DNA from: HdN1 sp052035295
Lineage (GTDB): Bacteria; Pseudomonadota; Gammaproteobacteria; Pseudomonadales; Ketobacteraceae
Reading direction: 5' to 3'
Assembly: GCA_052035295.1 (NCBI GenBank)
Contig: JBPOHS010000042.1
Coordinates: forward strand, 1 to 52,936
Length of the DNA stretch: 52,936 nt
Shown: piece by piece, positions 35,678 through 47,539 of the stretch
Layout: each line of letters starts with the position of its first letter
How positions within the stretch are numbered: position 1 is the stretch's first letter
Translations under genes and position numbers: made by a program
The notes under the pieces: model-generated
Told to the model about the DNA's origin: nothing
The model's database searches: none
What the model saw: only the letters and a program-made list of their open reading frames with translations

Positions 35678-36282
35678 GGCTCGATGCTCCCTTCTGAGTC
35701 ACTGTCGAGCGCATGCAGTTTTTTGACTTCATTGACAATAATGTCCGTGCGACAGGGCACGCGAAATTCGTCGAGGGGAATCGCATCGCACAATTTCATG
35801 TTGCCGGTAGATACGGCAAAATTCTGACTGATGCGGCCATGACACTTACTTTGTTCGCCAGGATCCTTGATCTGGTTACACGCCTCCGGATCGAAGGTCG
35901 GTACGTCTGGCTTGAGCTTGCCGGCCCCGATCTCCTGAACAATGCGCTCGATACAGGCATCCACGGGAGCCTTTTCCCCCAGTTGCGCACAATGCTGTTC
36001 CGCCAGGGGGCGCACCGCCTCGGCAGCCGCGACTGACGCAGGGGTCTGGGCGGAGGCTGGTGTTTGCACTGAGGCCTGCGTATGCAATGGAGCCTGCGGT
36101 TGCGCTGCGCCGGGCGTTGGCACAGCCGCTTGCAACGGGGGCGCCGGGGTTTGCAAAGGGGATGGAGGCACAGGGACTGCGGCCTGGCCAGGGACAGGTT
36201 CAAGGTGGCTGTAGTAATAAGCACCGCCGCCCGCCAATGCGAGCAGGACAACGGCAAAAACAAAGTGTCTTGGGGTCAGCAT
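35674..36282 (-). CDS. membrane-anchored Cys-rich protein coupled to peroxidase fusion
   Basis: A 202-residue protein. An N-terminal membrane anchor (FVFAVVLLALAGGGAYYY) is followed by a Pro/Ala/Gln/Thr-rich linker (repeats of QTPA, QAPL, QASV) at about 35-90. A compact C-terminal domain has six cysteines (HCAQ, ACIE, ACNQ, KCHG, LCDA, PCRT), probably disulphide-bonded in the periplasm. No family is recognised. The ATGA overlap with the di-haem peroxidase fusion argues that the two act together, perhaps as an anchor or electron or thiol partner. Confidence 0.75.
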   Translation of the reverse strand: MLTPRHFVFAVVLLALAGGGAYYYSHLEPVPGQAAVPVPPSPLQTPAPPLQAAVPTPGAAQPQAPLHTQASVQTPASAQTPASVAAAEAVRPLAEQHCAQLGEKAPVDACIERIVQEIGAGKLKPDVPTFDPEACNQIKDPGEQSKCHGRISQNFAVSTGNMKLCDAIPLDEFRVPCRTDIIVNEVKKLHALDSDSEGSIEP

Positions 36283-36849
36283 GGTCGTTTCTTCACAGCC
36301 CTGATGAAGGCATTAATTATTATTGTTGGGGGTTCTGATCGTTTTCGCGCCAAGTCTACACCATATACCCGCCCGGTGATGACTCCTATATCCGTCTTGA
36401 GACACGTGGCGCAAGTGAGGAAGAACGATCCATCACCCTGTCAACGCGCAAACACGCAAACCATTTTGTAGTATTTTCCCTACACCCTTCCTTCGCCGCT
36501 GCATTCTGTCATGCGACGAGCACTATCTCCTGTGGCTTGCGCTATTGCCTGCGCCTCTTACTATAAATTGCACGCCTGCAAACAAGAATCCTTTCTCGAA
36601 AAACCACGCACAGAATGCGATTGATCGGGCCATGAACGCAGTAATGATTATTTTTTGCTCGACCGAAAAACAATCGCGCATCAGTGACTTGTTAAGCCGC
36701 TGAAATATTGACCCAAATTCCATGTTGAACACCCACTAATGCGCTGAAACATTCGATTTCGCCAGACGAGTGGTGATTTCCGTCTACACTGAAGTTCAAA
36801 GCATCCTCGTCGGACAGCGTGAACGCGTTATTGAACCCAGGGCAGTCGC
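36283..36849. other. 567-bp intergenic region
   Basis: It lies between the divergent Cys-rich gene and the hybrid kinase gene. I see no convincing gene, RNA or inverted repeat. Base composition is more AT-rich than the neighbours. A 69-codon minus-strand frame at 36523-36732 lacks a ribosome site and protein-like features. The region must hold both promoters, but none is clear enough to mark. Confidence 0.5.
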
Positions 36850-40062
<3,213 letters not shown>

Positions 40063-40084
40063 ACCCTGACGATTGGACGCCGAC

Positions 40085-41209
40085 ATGACAGACGAAAAAA
40101 GACGCATATTGGTGGTAGATGATTCTCCGGACGACATCCAGATTCTCATGGAGAACCTGAAACCGTATTACGCCATGCTTGCTGCCACCAACGGCGAGAA
40201 AGCGCTGACGCTGGCAAGAAAATCGCCCCAACCCGATGTCATTTTACTGGACGTATCGATGCCGGGCATGAATGGCTATGAGGTTTGTCGCGCGCTTCAG
40301 CAAGATGCCGACACGGCGCATATCTCGGTCATTTTTGTGTCGGCCCACGATACGACGGAAGAAAAACTTGCCGGTTATGAGGCAGGCGGCACCGATTATC
40401 TCATCAAGCCGGTTCACCCCGAAGAACTGCTGCAAAAAGTCAGGGTCGCGATCAGAAACAAGGACGCCGCACTGGATGCCGAGAAGGGGCGCAAACATGC
40501 GTTCAGCGCAGCCATGACGGCGCTGACCAGTGCAGGCGAACAAGGTGTCGTGCTGGAATTCATGCGCAAGAGCTTTGCCGCCAATACCAGCCTGGAATTG
40601 GGCCGTTTGATCGTGGACGCCTGCGACAATCTTGGGATCAGCGTCAGCATTCAGCTGCGGACGCATCATTCCTGCACGAACGTTGGTTCCGTCGAACCCG
40701 TGCCTCCGCTGGAACAGGAATTGCTGGAACGACTGAAGGATTCGGGACGCCTGCTCGAAAGTGGCAGGCGCCTGTTTGCCAATTTCGGTGCCATTTCCTG
40801 CCTGATCCGCCTGATGCCAGCCGATGAAGAAAAAGCCGGGCGCATACGCGATCACATTTGCATGTTGCTGGAGGGCGCCGAAGCCCGCATACATGCGATC
40901 GAAGCCAACGAAGAATTATCACGCTTGATCGCCGATTGCCAAAACGCCCTCAAGGAAATACAGAGCCTGAATGCCGAACAGAAGGAAAAAGGCCTGCACA
41001 TCATGGACGAAGTGAGAAAGGCACTGGAAGCGTCGTTTGAGACCCACACCTTTACCGATTATCAGGAGAGCCTGATTCTCGATGTGGTGTATGAGGGTGC
41101 CTCCAAAACCGTCGAAAATCTGGAATACGGCCTACGTATCGATGAACAGATGCAGGTGATTGTTGACCGGCTGGCGTTTTTTACCAAGCACATGGATGGT
41201 TCGCCTTAA
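40085..41209 (+). CDS. response regulator with uncharacterised output region
   Basis: A 374-residue protein. Residues 1-125 are a complete receiver (VVDDS, phosphoacceptor D56 in LLDVSMPG, Lys in IKPVHP). Residues 130-374 contain no DNA-binding, GGDEF, EAL or HD-GYP motif; they are helical with a probable coiled coil (SLNAEQKEKGLHIMDEV). Output may be protein-protein. The ATG at 40085 is preferred over a TTG at 40073, although neither has a strong ribosome site. It lies 22 bp after the hybrid kinase and is presumably its target. A hairpin follows. Confidence 0.88.
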   Translation: MTDEKRRILVVDDSPDDIQILMENLKPYYAMLAATNGEKALTLARKSPQPDVILLDVSMPGMNGYEVCRALQQDADTAHISVIFVSAHDTTEEKLAGYEAGGTDYLIKPVHPEELLQKVRVAIRNKDAALDAEKGRKHAFSAAMTALTSAGEQGVVLEFMRKSFAANTSLELGRLIVDACDNLGISVSIQLRTHHSCTNVGSVEPVPPLEQELLERLKDSGRLLESGRRLFANFGAISCLIRLMPADEEKAGRIRDHICMLLEGAEARIHAIEANEELSRLIADCQNALKEIQSLNAEQKEKGLHIMDEVRKALEASFETHTFTDYQESLILDVVYEGASKTVENLEYGLRIDEQMQVIVDRLAFFTKHMDGSP

Positions 41210-41251
41210 ACAGAATAACGTCTGTACCAGGCTGCTATCACGACGTTGAGC

Positions 41252-41287
41252 ACCGGTCTTTTCAAGCGAATTATGGAAAAGACCGGT
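41252..41287. terminator. 12-bp perfect hairpin between convergent genes
   Basis: ACCGGTCTTTTC and GAAAAGACCGGT flank a 12-nt loop, 42 bp after the response regulator stop and just before the convergent membrane protein stop. The A/T part of the stem resembles a bidirectional terminator. Confidence 0.7.
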
Positions 41288-41299
41288 ACTACCCCTGAT

Positions 41300-41935
41300 T
41301 CAAATCCACCCCAGCCACGCGCCAAACACCAGCATGCATAGCGCGTCAAAGCCCAAGATCCCGCCCACCACCGCCACTTGCCGCCGACGCGAGTTCATGT
41401 CGTACACCCAATAACACACCACGTAAAAAGGCATATACCCGAACAGGAAGATCAGCCACGGCGCATCACGGTTCCACCACGGCCATTCCCAGCGCAAGGC
41501 ACCGATGCTGTTCAGCACCATTTCGACACATACCGACAAAATCGACATGACAATGGCAAAAAACCAGCGATTATTGATACCCAGAATTTTCATTGTCGGA
41601 TCTTGCGGAATTGCCATGGTGGCCACGATGCCCGAGATGGCAAACATGAAGCAGATTTCGATATTGAGACCGATAAAAATCAGATACGCGGAATCACCCG
41701 GCGCACTCCAGCAAGGCGCAAATTGGGTAAAGTGAAATATCAGGCCATTCCAGATTTCGTTGAAAAAATCCATGCCCCAGAACGCGAGGGCAGCCAGGAC
41801 GCGCGACCAGTTGCCTTTGTCAATTTCGTAAAAATAGGTATAGAGAACAATCAGCAGGAACGGGATCACATACCACGAGAAGTGGCTCGGATCACGCACC
41901 AGTGCCATGGCATCAAGGGCGGATTGGGCTGGCAT
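41300..41935 (-). CDS. multi-pass membrane protein, uncharacterised
   Basis: A 211-residue, Trp- and Phe-rich integral membrane protein with about six hydrophobic segments (for example YVIPFLLIVLYTYFY, ICFMFAISGIVATMAI, LIFLFGYMPFYVVCYWVY, GILGFDALCMLVFGAWLG). No transporter or enzyme motif is visible. It stands alone between a terminator and the AraC gene transcribed in the same direction 128 bp upstream. The family is not recognised. Confidence 0.75.
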   Translation of the reverse strand: MPAQSALDAMALVRDPSHFSWYVIPFLLIVLYTYFYEIDKGNWSRVLAALAFWGMDFFNEIWNGLIFHFTQFAPCWSAPGDSAYLIFIGLNIEICFMFAISGIVATMAIPQDPTMKILGINNRWFFAIVMSILSVCVEMVLNSIGALRWEWPWWNRDAPWLIFLFGYMPFYVVCYWVYDMNSRRRQVAVVGGILGFDALCMLVFGAWLGWI

Positions 41936-42063
41936 GGGGATGACTCACTCGGAGGATGGATGAAGCTCCCGACTCGGGAGGTGACGATACCCAGTATAGG
42001 GATGCAGCACGCCTCGCCCGTATTGAATCACAGCCATTTTATTGTGAATGCCGGCCAAATGCC

Positions 42064-43098
42064 TTACAGCAGATCGTCGCGCCATGCCCCGGGCGTTACC
42101 CCGTGCCAATGCCTGAAGGCAGCTGTAAAGGCACTCTGATCGGCATAACCCAGCAACAAGGCGATATCGAGAAGGCTCAAGGTGGCATCCCGCAGGTACA
42201 GACTGGCAAGACGAACCCGTACTTCGGTGAGCAACTGCTGGAACGAGGTATGTTCATCGGCCAACCGGCGGCGCAAGGTTCTCTCGCTCATGGCGAAGGT
42301 CTGCGCCGCATGCGACAACGTTGCCTGCTGCTGCGGCAGTTGGGTCTGCAGCCATTGCACCAGCCGTTGGCGCAAAGAGCCCGACACGGCCAACTGCGCC
42401 AGCAGCGCGTCAGCTTTTTCCCGCATCATGCGATTGAAATCATGATCCACCTGGGCAATCGGTGTTTGCAGCAACACGGCATCAAAAACGATCGCATTAA
42501 GTGGCGAAGAAAACGCCGGCTCACTGCCAAACAAGCGGATATGTGACTGCACGTTGGCGGGACGCGGGTGTGCAAAACACACCTTGCACGGAATAATGCC
42601 TGATACCCCGGTGACCCATTGGGCAAAGCAAAACCACCCCGCCACAATGGCCTCGTGTAAGGGGCGTACCGCCAGCACGGGATGCTTGGCCCGCCAGCTC
42701 AAGGTCGCAACGCCAGCTTCCAGCGTCAGGCTCGTGGTACCGACATCGAGCACCAGATCTTCATAACGCGCAATCAGGGCGGCGGCCTCACCCAGCGTGG
42801 CACAACTCATGGCGGCGTAACCGAGCGCACTGAAAGTACCCGGGCGCGACTGTTCCGCCATACGCAAACCGATATCCTCCCCACCTGGCTGGCTCGCCAT
42901 GTCGGTCAGCATCGCCAGAAAACGCGAGGCAGGCACACGGGCATCGCTACTGTCCTGCAGTGGAGACATCCCTCCCCTCAACGAGGGCCTGACACCGCCC
43001 TGCACGCCTGACACTGTAGCGGTGGCCAGCAAGGTATTGACGTAGGCACCGGAAACGCTGAACGCCTCAAGATCGGGGGCAGGCTTGTCGGCATTCAC
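42064..43098 (-). CDS. AraC family regulator, OruR-type
   Basis: A 344-residue regulator from the GTG at 43098, which has GGGTG upstream; longer in-frame starts up to 43176 exist and cannot be excluded. The N-terminal ligand domain is of the same type as the gene at 20729. The C-terminus holds LSHAAQTFAMSERTLRRRL and LLDIALLLGYADQSAFTAAF, then WHGVTPGAWR. The likely target is the membrane protein gene downstream, by position only. Confidence 0.87.
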   Translation of the reverse strand: MNADKPAPDLEAFSVSGAYVNTLLATATVSGVQGGVRPSLRGGMSPLQDSSDARVPASRFLAMLTDMASQPGGEDIGLRMAEQSRPGTFSALGYAAMSCATLGEAAALIARYEDLVLDVGTTSLTLEAGVATLSWRAKHPVLAVRPLHEAIVAGWFCFAQWVTGVSGIIPCKVCFAHPRPANVQSHIRLFGSEPAFSSPLNAIVFDAVLLQTPIAQVDHDFNRMMREKADALLAQLAVSGSLRQRLVQWLQTQLPQQQATLSHAAQTFAMSERTLRRRLADEHTSFQQLLTEVRVRLASLYLRDATLSLLDIALLLGYADQSAFTAAFRHWHGVTPGAWRDDLL

Positions 43099-43193
43099 AG
43101 AAAGGCACCCTGGATAACTGATTGATAAAAAAGGCCTGCGCGTTTCCGCAGCAATGACGTTATAGAATAGCCTCAACCAATGCCTGCAACAAT

Positions 43194-43230
43194 TGTCATC
43201 AAAACCCTACAGCCGTCTAAAATGATGACA
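43194..43230. promoter_or_regulatory. spaced inverted repeat upstream of cyclase gene
   Basis: TGTCATCA at 43194-43201 and TGATGACA at 43223-43230, 21 bp apart, lie between the AraC and diguanylate cyclase genes. It is a possible operator. The arm length is short enough that chance is not excluded. Confidence 0.35.
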
Positions 43231-43265
43231 CGGGGAGCCTTGGATTTCTGATAACTCGATAAACA

Positions 43266-44555
43266 ATGAAAGCACTTGTCGTGGAGAGTTCAGCAGCCGT
43301 ACGTGCGATGCTGAGCCAATTGCTAAACCAGTTGGACGTCACCGTATTTGCCACGGCGAGCGCGGTGGAAGCCCGTTTGCTTGCGCAGAACCAGGAATAT
43401 GATCTGGCCTGCATCAGCATGCGCTTGTCAGATACCAGTGGCACGCGATTGGCGCGCGAACTTCGCAACCACAACAACCTGAGCCCCATCGTGATGTTCA
43501 CGGCGACGGAAGACGATCACGAGCTGTCAGAGGCACTCAAGGCTGGCGTTAGCCGTGTATTCAACAAACAGGATCTCAACGGCTTTGCCGAGCACATTCG
43601 CGAGCTGGTGTATCAATTCAATATTCGACGCCAGTGTGGGCGCGTTCTTTACATTGATCATGACCGGGCTTATGCGCTGAATCTGAAGGATGCGCTGAAG
43701 CAAGGAGGGCAAAAGGTTTTTCACGTAGACACGCTCGAAGAGGCCATTCCTCCATACCACAACCAAACGTTTGACGTGTTGCTGATCAATGCTGAAAGTC
43801 TGCCAGTGGCCCAGATACTTCCCTTCATTGCCACCATTCGTGCGGGAACCGATGCCAAGGCGCATGTGCCCATCATGGTGCTTGCGCATCGTGACGAGGT
43901 GACATCACGACTGGCATTGCTGAAGGCCGGCGCCAACGACCTGATCAGCACCCAGTCGGCGCGAGAGGAGCTGATCGCCCGACTGATGAACATGATCAAG
44001 CTGCAGCAACTGATTACCCGTGTGACCAGCCAGCAGCAACGTCTGCAGGAAATCGCCATGACGGACCAACTTACCGGGCTGTATAACCGTCACTTCCTGT
44101 TTGACTACGGACCGAGAGTGATCGCCGAAGCCCGACGCCACACGCAGCCCCTGTCATTGATCGTTGCAGATCTCGACAAATTCAAAACCATCAACGACAC
44201 CCACGGACATGCCATGGGTGACCTGGTACTGCGTGAAAGTGGGCAATGCCTGAAAAAGCTGTGTCGCACCGAAGACATCCCCGCCCGATTTGGCGGCGAG
44301 GAATTCGTGATTGTCCTGACCCGCTGCACACAGGAAGATGCCATGAAAAAAGCGGAAGCCATGCGGGTCGCACTGACGGATCTCAAACCGGCGGGGCTAA
44401 TGGTTTCAGCAAGTTTTGGTGTCTGTGAATATGATCCCGCCAGGCATTTTGTGTTCGCGGATCTGTTTGCCTGTGCTGATGCCGGTGCTTACAAGGCCAA
44501 GCAAAATGGCCGGAATCGCGTGGAAATGGGCCATAACGGCCCATCTCAGGCATAA
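43266..44555 (+). CDS. diguanylate cyclase with two degenerate receiver domains
   Basis: A 429-residue protein. Residues 1-120 and 125-245 have receiver-like folds, and the rest is a GGDEF domain with the active-site GGEEF (343-347) and an RxxD inhibitory site (R334, D337). It should make cyclic di-GMP with product inhibition. The first receiver has Ser51 where the phosphoacceptor Asp is expected (ACISMRLSD), and the second has Asn175 (VLLINAESL), though its acidic pair (IDHD) is kept. Control by ordinary phosphorylation is therefore unlikely. It is monocistronic as far as seen. GGEEF is intact, so activity is likely. Confidence 0.9.
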   Translation: MKALVVESSAAVRAMLSQLLNQLDVTVFATASAVEARLLAQNQEYDLACISMRLSDTSGTRLARELRNHNNLSPIVMFTATEDDHELSEALKAGVSRVFNKQDLNGFAEHIRELVYQFNIRRQCGRVLYIDHDRAYALNLKDALKQGGQKVFHVDTLEEAIPPYHNQTFDVLLINAESLPVAQILPFIATIRAGTDAKAHVPIMVLAHRDEVTSRLALLKAGANDLISTQSAREELIARLMNMIKLQQLITRVTSQQQRLQEIAMTDQLTGLYNRHFLFDYGPRVIAEARRHTQPLSLIVADLDKFKTINDTHGHAMGDLVLRESGQCLKKLCRTEDIPARFGGEEFVIVLTRCTQEDAMKKAEAMRVALTDLKPAGLMVSASFGVCEYDPARHFVFADLFACADAGAYKAKQNGRNRVEMGHNGPSQA

Positions 44556-44583
44556 ACTACGATCCCTGCTCAAGGCTTAGTCA

Positions 44584-46152
44584 TCACATACGCTGCAACA
44601 GCCCTTCCAGCGCCCGTGAAATATCCACCAGGGATTTACACTGTGCATCCACTCGCTGCGATTGCACCGACACGTCATCCGAGAGCGTGTTGATTTCCTG
44701 CATGCTCGCACTCACGCTGGTCGATACGGTCGCCTGTTCTTCGGCAGCTGCGGCGGTTTGCAACGACATGTCCTGCACCTGACTGACCTGGTAGGCAATC
44801 TGTTGTATGGTTTCGCCCGCCCTGCGCACCAGATCCACGGCGTTATTGACGGTGGCGTGCCCCGTATCGATGGACTGCACCGCCTTGCCCGTATTCTCGC
44901 GCAGGGTGACAATGATTTCATTGATACGCACGGTGGATTCCTGCGTGCGGGTGGCGAGATTGCGCACCTCATCGGCCACCACCGCAAATCCACGGCCAGA
45001 TTCCCCGGCACGCGCGGCTTCAATCGCGGCGTTCAAGGCCAGCAAATTGGTTTGGTCTGCGATCGATTTGATATCGGCCGTCATGCCCTGGATCTGTTCC
45101 GAATCGGCCGCCAGCCCCTCGATCACGGCTTTTGCCGAGGCAATCTGACCCGAGAGATTCTGGATACTGCTGACGGTTTGCTGTACCAGCATGCTGCCAT
45201 TCTGTATCTGCCCCCCCACGGTCTTGATGGCATCCGACGTGGACAGATTGCTGCGGGAGACGTCTGCCACCGAATGCGACATTTCTTCCATGGCGGCGGC
45301 CACCTGATGCACGTGTTGTCGCTGCTCATCAATTTTTTCGGCAGAATCCGCAGCGATTGACTGGGTCAGATGGGCGCTACGCAAAATTTTGCTCGACGCA
45401 TTCTTCACGGAATGATGCAAGGCGCGCGTGCGCGCCTCGTTGAAAATATTCACCAACGTAATACGCCCGGTATCAGACACCTGACCGGTGTAAATATACT
45501 GCGTGATCGGGCAATCAATCGTTGCGCGCGCCTCGGCAAACACCGGTGCCCAATGTTTTTTGCGGGCAATGAAGGCGCTCGCCGCAACCACCACGCCAGC
45601 CACAACAAATGACAATATATGTGGCGCCGCCACACCCAGACTCAGGCCAACGATCCAGGGGACAATCAGCGAGAGCAGAATCGTCAACATCGAATGCACG
45701 GAAAGGCGTTCGCGCCAGTAATATGCTGAAGAAACCGGGGACTGTTCCTTGTTGATGCGGTCATACACTTCGCGGGCGCGCGCGACGCGCTCAGCAGTCG
45801 GAACACCTCGCACCGACTCATAGCCGACGATCTCGGCGCCTTCCTTCAACGGCGTGACATAAGCGTCGACCCAATAATAGCTGCCATCTTTCGCGCGATT
45901 CTTGACGATACCCATGAAGGATTTGCCGGCGTTCAGCGTATCCCACATCAATTTGAACACCGCTTGCGGCATGTCCGGATGACGCACGATATTGTGGGCC
46001 TGCCCGAGCAATTCTTCCGGTTGAAAACCGGCGACTTCGCAAAAGTAGTCATTAACATCGGTGATCACACCTTTGGGTGTGGTAGCAGAAACGATGAAGC
46101 GGTCATGACGTAGGTGGATTTCATGCTCTTTAACCGGGAAATTCTTGCGCAT
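44584..46152 (-). CDS. PAS domain methyl-accepting chemotaxis protein, Aer-like
   Basis: A 522-residue receptor without a periplasmic sensor. Residues 12-125 are a PAS domain (TDVNDYFCEVAGFQPEELLGQ, then NIVRHPDMP and YYWVDAYVTP) of the type found in Aer. Two adjacent membrane segments (about 155-195) follow. The signalling domain has the core NLLALNAAIEAARAGESGRGFA. It is probably an energy or redox taxis receptor; FAD binding is inferred from the Aer-like PAS. A perfect hairpin (46264-46290) lies upstream. Confidence 0.92.
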   Translation of the reverse strand: MRKNFPVKEHEIHLRHDRFIVSATTPKGVITDVNDYFCEVAGFQPEELLGQAHNIVRHPDMPQAVFKLMWDTLNAGKSFMGIVKNRAKDGSYYWVDAYVTPLKEGAEIVGYESVRGVPTAERVARAREVYDRINKEQSPVSSAYYWRERLSVHSMLTILLSLIVPWIVGLSLGVAAPHILSFVVAGVVVAASAFIARKKHWAPVFAEARATIDCPITQYIYTGQVSDTGRITLVNIFNEARTRALHHSVKNASSKILRSAHLTQSIAADSAEKIDEQRQHVHQVAAAMEEMSHSVADVSRSNLSTSDAIKTVGGQIQNGSMLVQQTVSSIQNLSGQIASAKAVIEGLAADSEQIQGMTADIKSIADQTNLLALNAAIEAARAGESGRGFAVVADEVRNLATRTQESTVRINEIIVTLRENTGKAVQSIDTGHATVNNAVDLVRRAGETIQQIAYQVSQVQDMSLQTAAAAEEQATVSTSVSASMQEINTLSDDVSVQSQRVDAQCKSLVDISRALEGLLQRM

Positions 46153-46263
46153 AGGCGGGCTTCACATTTTCCTTACCAGGAAAACCGGAGTTATTGGACA
46201 TTGCTTGAATTATAGTCGCCTTTTGACGTTGTAAAGGAATTCTTACGGCGTATACACAACTCC

Positions 46264-46290
46264 CGGAATTGTACAGGGCGTACAATTCCG
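46264..46290. promoter_or_regulatory. 11-bp inverted repeat upstream of PAS chemoreceptor
   Basis: CGGAATTGTAC and GTACAATTCCG flank AGGGC. It sits about 110 bp upstream of the receptor start and 40 bp after the SRPBCC stop (both minus strand). It may be an operator or part of the SRPBCC terminator region. Confidence 0.5.
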
Positions 46291-46307
46291 ATGAGACTCG
46301 CGGAACG

Positions 46308-46337
46308 CGTTGAGCACCGGTAACGCCGTGCTCAGCG
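46308..46337 (-). terminator. hairpin at the SRPBCC stop codon
   Basis: TGAGCAC at 46311-46317 and GTGCTCA at 46328-46334, extended by CG pairs and one wobble, form a 10-bp stem that includes the TGA stop. There is no T run. Confidence 0.5.
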
Positions 46338-46787
46338 GCCGGATTCAAGCAGGGACTCAGCCACCCGCTTCAGGATGCGCAACGACTCGGCGGATTCCCG
46401 GTTGATGCGCCGGCGCAGGATCAACAGATTCGCCAGTCGCATCAGCAGACCGGGAAATTGATAGTCGAGGGTGCGCACAAACAGGGTGCCTGTTCGGGCA
46501 GGCTTGCATTCGTAGGTCAGCAACAACTGCAACGCGTGGGTGCCAGTCGCCCTCGCCCGCCAGCGCTGCCCCGGCACGTAGTCCAGTACTTCCCAGCACA
46601 GATGCCCGTTACGTCCACCGGCAAGAATGTCTTCCTCAAACACGGCGCCTGCCGGCAAGGGGCCGTCGGGCCCGTACACCCGCAGCGAGGACGGATGCCA
46701 TTCCGGCCAACGTCCTGCCGAGCACGCGTAAGCCAGCACCGCGTCGGGCGTGCCGGCGATCTCCACCTCATGCTGCATGATGGTCAT
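46332..46787 (-). CDS. SRPBCC (START-like) family protein
   Basis: A 151-residue protein beginning MTIMQHEVEIAGTPDAVLAYACSAGRWPEWHPSS, the usual opening strand and helix of polyketide cyclase/SRPBCC proteins, with the conserved Trp-Pro-Trp region. Such proteins form a deep hydrophobic cavity for lipids or aromatic ligands. The start at 46787 overlaps the hydroxylase stop as ATGA, so it is coupled to the membrane oxygenase and may bind its substrate or product. Confidence 0.83.
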   Translation of the reverse strand: MTIMQHEVEIAGTPDAVLAYACSAGRWPEWHPSSLRVYGPDGPLPAGAVFEEDILAGGRNGHLCWEVLDYVPGQRWRARATGTHALQLLLTYECKPARTGTLFVRTLDYQFPGLLMRLANLLILRRRINRESAESLRILKRVAESLLESGR

Positions 46788-47452
46788 TGTTTTCCTCGCG
46801 ACTCGGTTTCCCAGTAAAACGTACCGTACAGCCAATCCATGAGTGGAAAGACCAGATTGAAATTATGCGTCTGCATCAGCTCACGCCGGTGGTGCAGGGC
46901 ATGCAGGTGCCGCATGTGACGTATCCACGGCAAACGCGCCAGGAAATGTTCCGGCGGCAGATGTTCGCAAGAATGGAAAAATTCATAGGTCAGGTACCCA
47001 AGCACCATGCCGAAGGCAAACAATGCCGCGAAATCCTCATTGATGAAGCGCAACACGCCCCAGGCAGGTAACGCCAGCCCTGCAGTGTAGATCACCACCA
47101 GCCACGCCGGAAACAGGATCACCCGCCAATCCCGTGCCTGCTCGAATGGCATTTGCGTGTCCACGAAGAAACTGTGGTGGTCACCCGTATGACGCTTATA
47201 GAACAGCGCTCCCAGGCGGCGTTTCACGTGCCCGAACTGGCGATGCACCTGGTATTCGCCCCAGTTGAAAAACAACAGGCTCAAAGGCAGGGCCAACCAT
47301 TCCAGCCCCTCGATATCAGTGATGCGCGTCCCGAAAAACACCAGCCAGATCAAGGCATAGAATGCCACGAAACTGCCGTGCAACCACGGGTTGTACCAGC
47401 GACTGATGCCGGCACGATAGCGCGACCGAAAGTCCTGCGGATCAAATGTCAT
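46784..47452 (-). CDS. fatty acid hydroxylase/sterol desaturase family protein
   Basis: A 222-residue membrane di-iron enzyme (PF04116). Histidine clusters are HRQFGH (70-75), HTGDHH (88-93), FFHSCEH (159-164), HALHH (184-188) and H196 with N197, as in sterol desaturase and carotenoid or fatty acid hydroxylases. Four hydrophobic stretches lie between them. It would use oxygen to hydroxylate or desaturate a lipid. It diverges from the LysR gene with an 82-bp gap and is first in an operon with the SRPBCC gene. Confidence 0.87.
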   Translation of the reverse strand: MTFDPQDFRSRYRAGISRWYNPWLHGSFVAFYALIWLVFFGTRITDIEGLEWLALPLSLLFFNWGEYQVHRQFGHVKRRLGALFYKRHTGDHHSFFVDTQMPFEQARDWRVILFPAWLVVIYTAGLALPAWGVLRFINEDFAALFAFGMVLGYLTYEFFHSCEHLPPEHFLARLPWIRHMRHLHALHHRRELMQTHNFNLVFPLMDWLYGTFYWETESRGKQ

Positions 47453-47495
47453 GGCCAGGGCCCTCCAAGGATTGACCCCAGTGTAGGCGCACGCC

Positions 47496-47539
47496 CATTA
47501 TTAATGAAATGGATATTTTTGAAGAGCATTATTCATGAA
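47496..47539. promoter_or_regulatory. direct repeat CATTATTnATGAA in hydroxylase/LysR gap
   Basis: CATTATTAATGAA at 47496-47508 and CATTATTCATGAA at 47527-47539 are 31 bp apart, about three turns. They cover the short divergent region and the LysR start codon. They are candidate binding sites for the LysR protein. Confidence 0.45.

Noticed and set aside
36523..36732. 69-codon minus-strand frame in the long intergenic region
   Set aside because: No ribosome site, no recognisable composition or signal, and it begins close to the kinase promoter.
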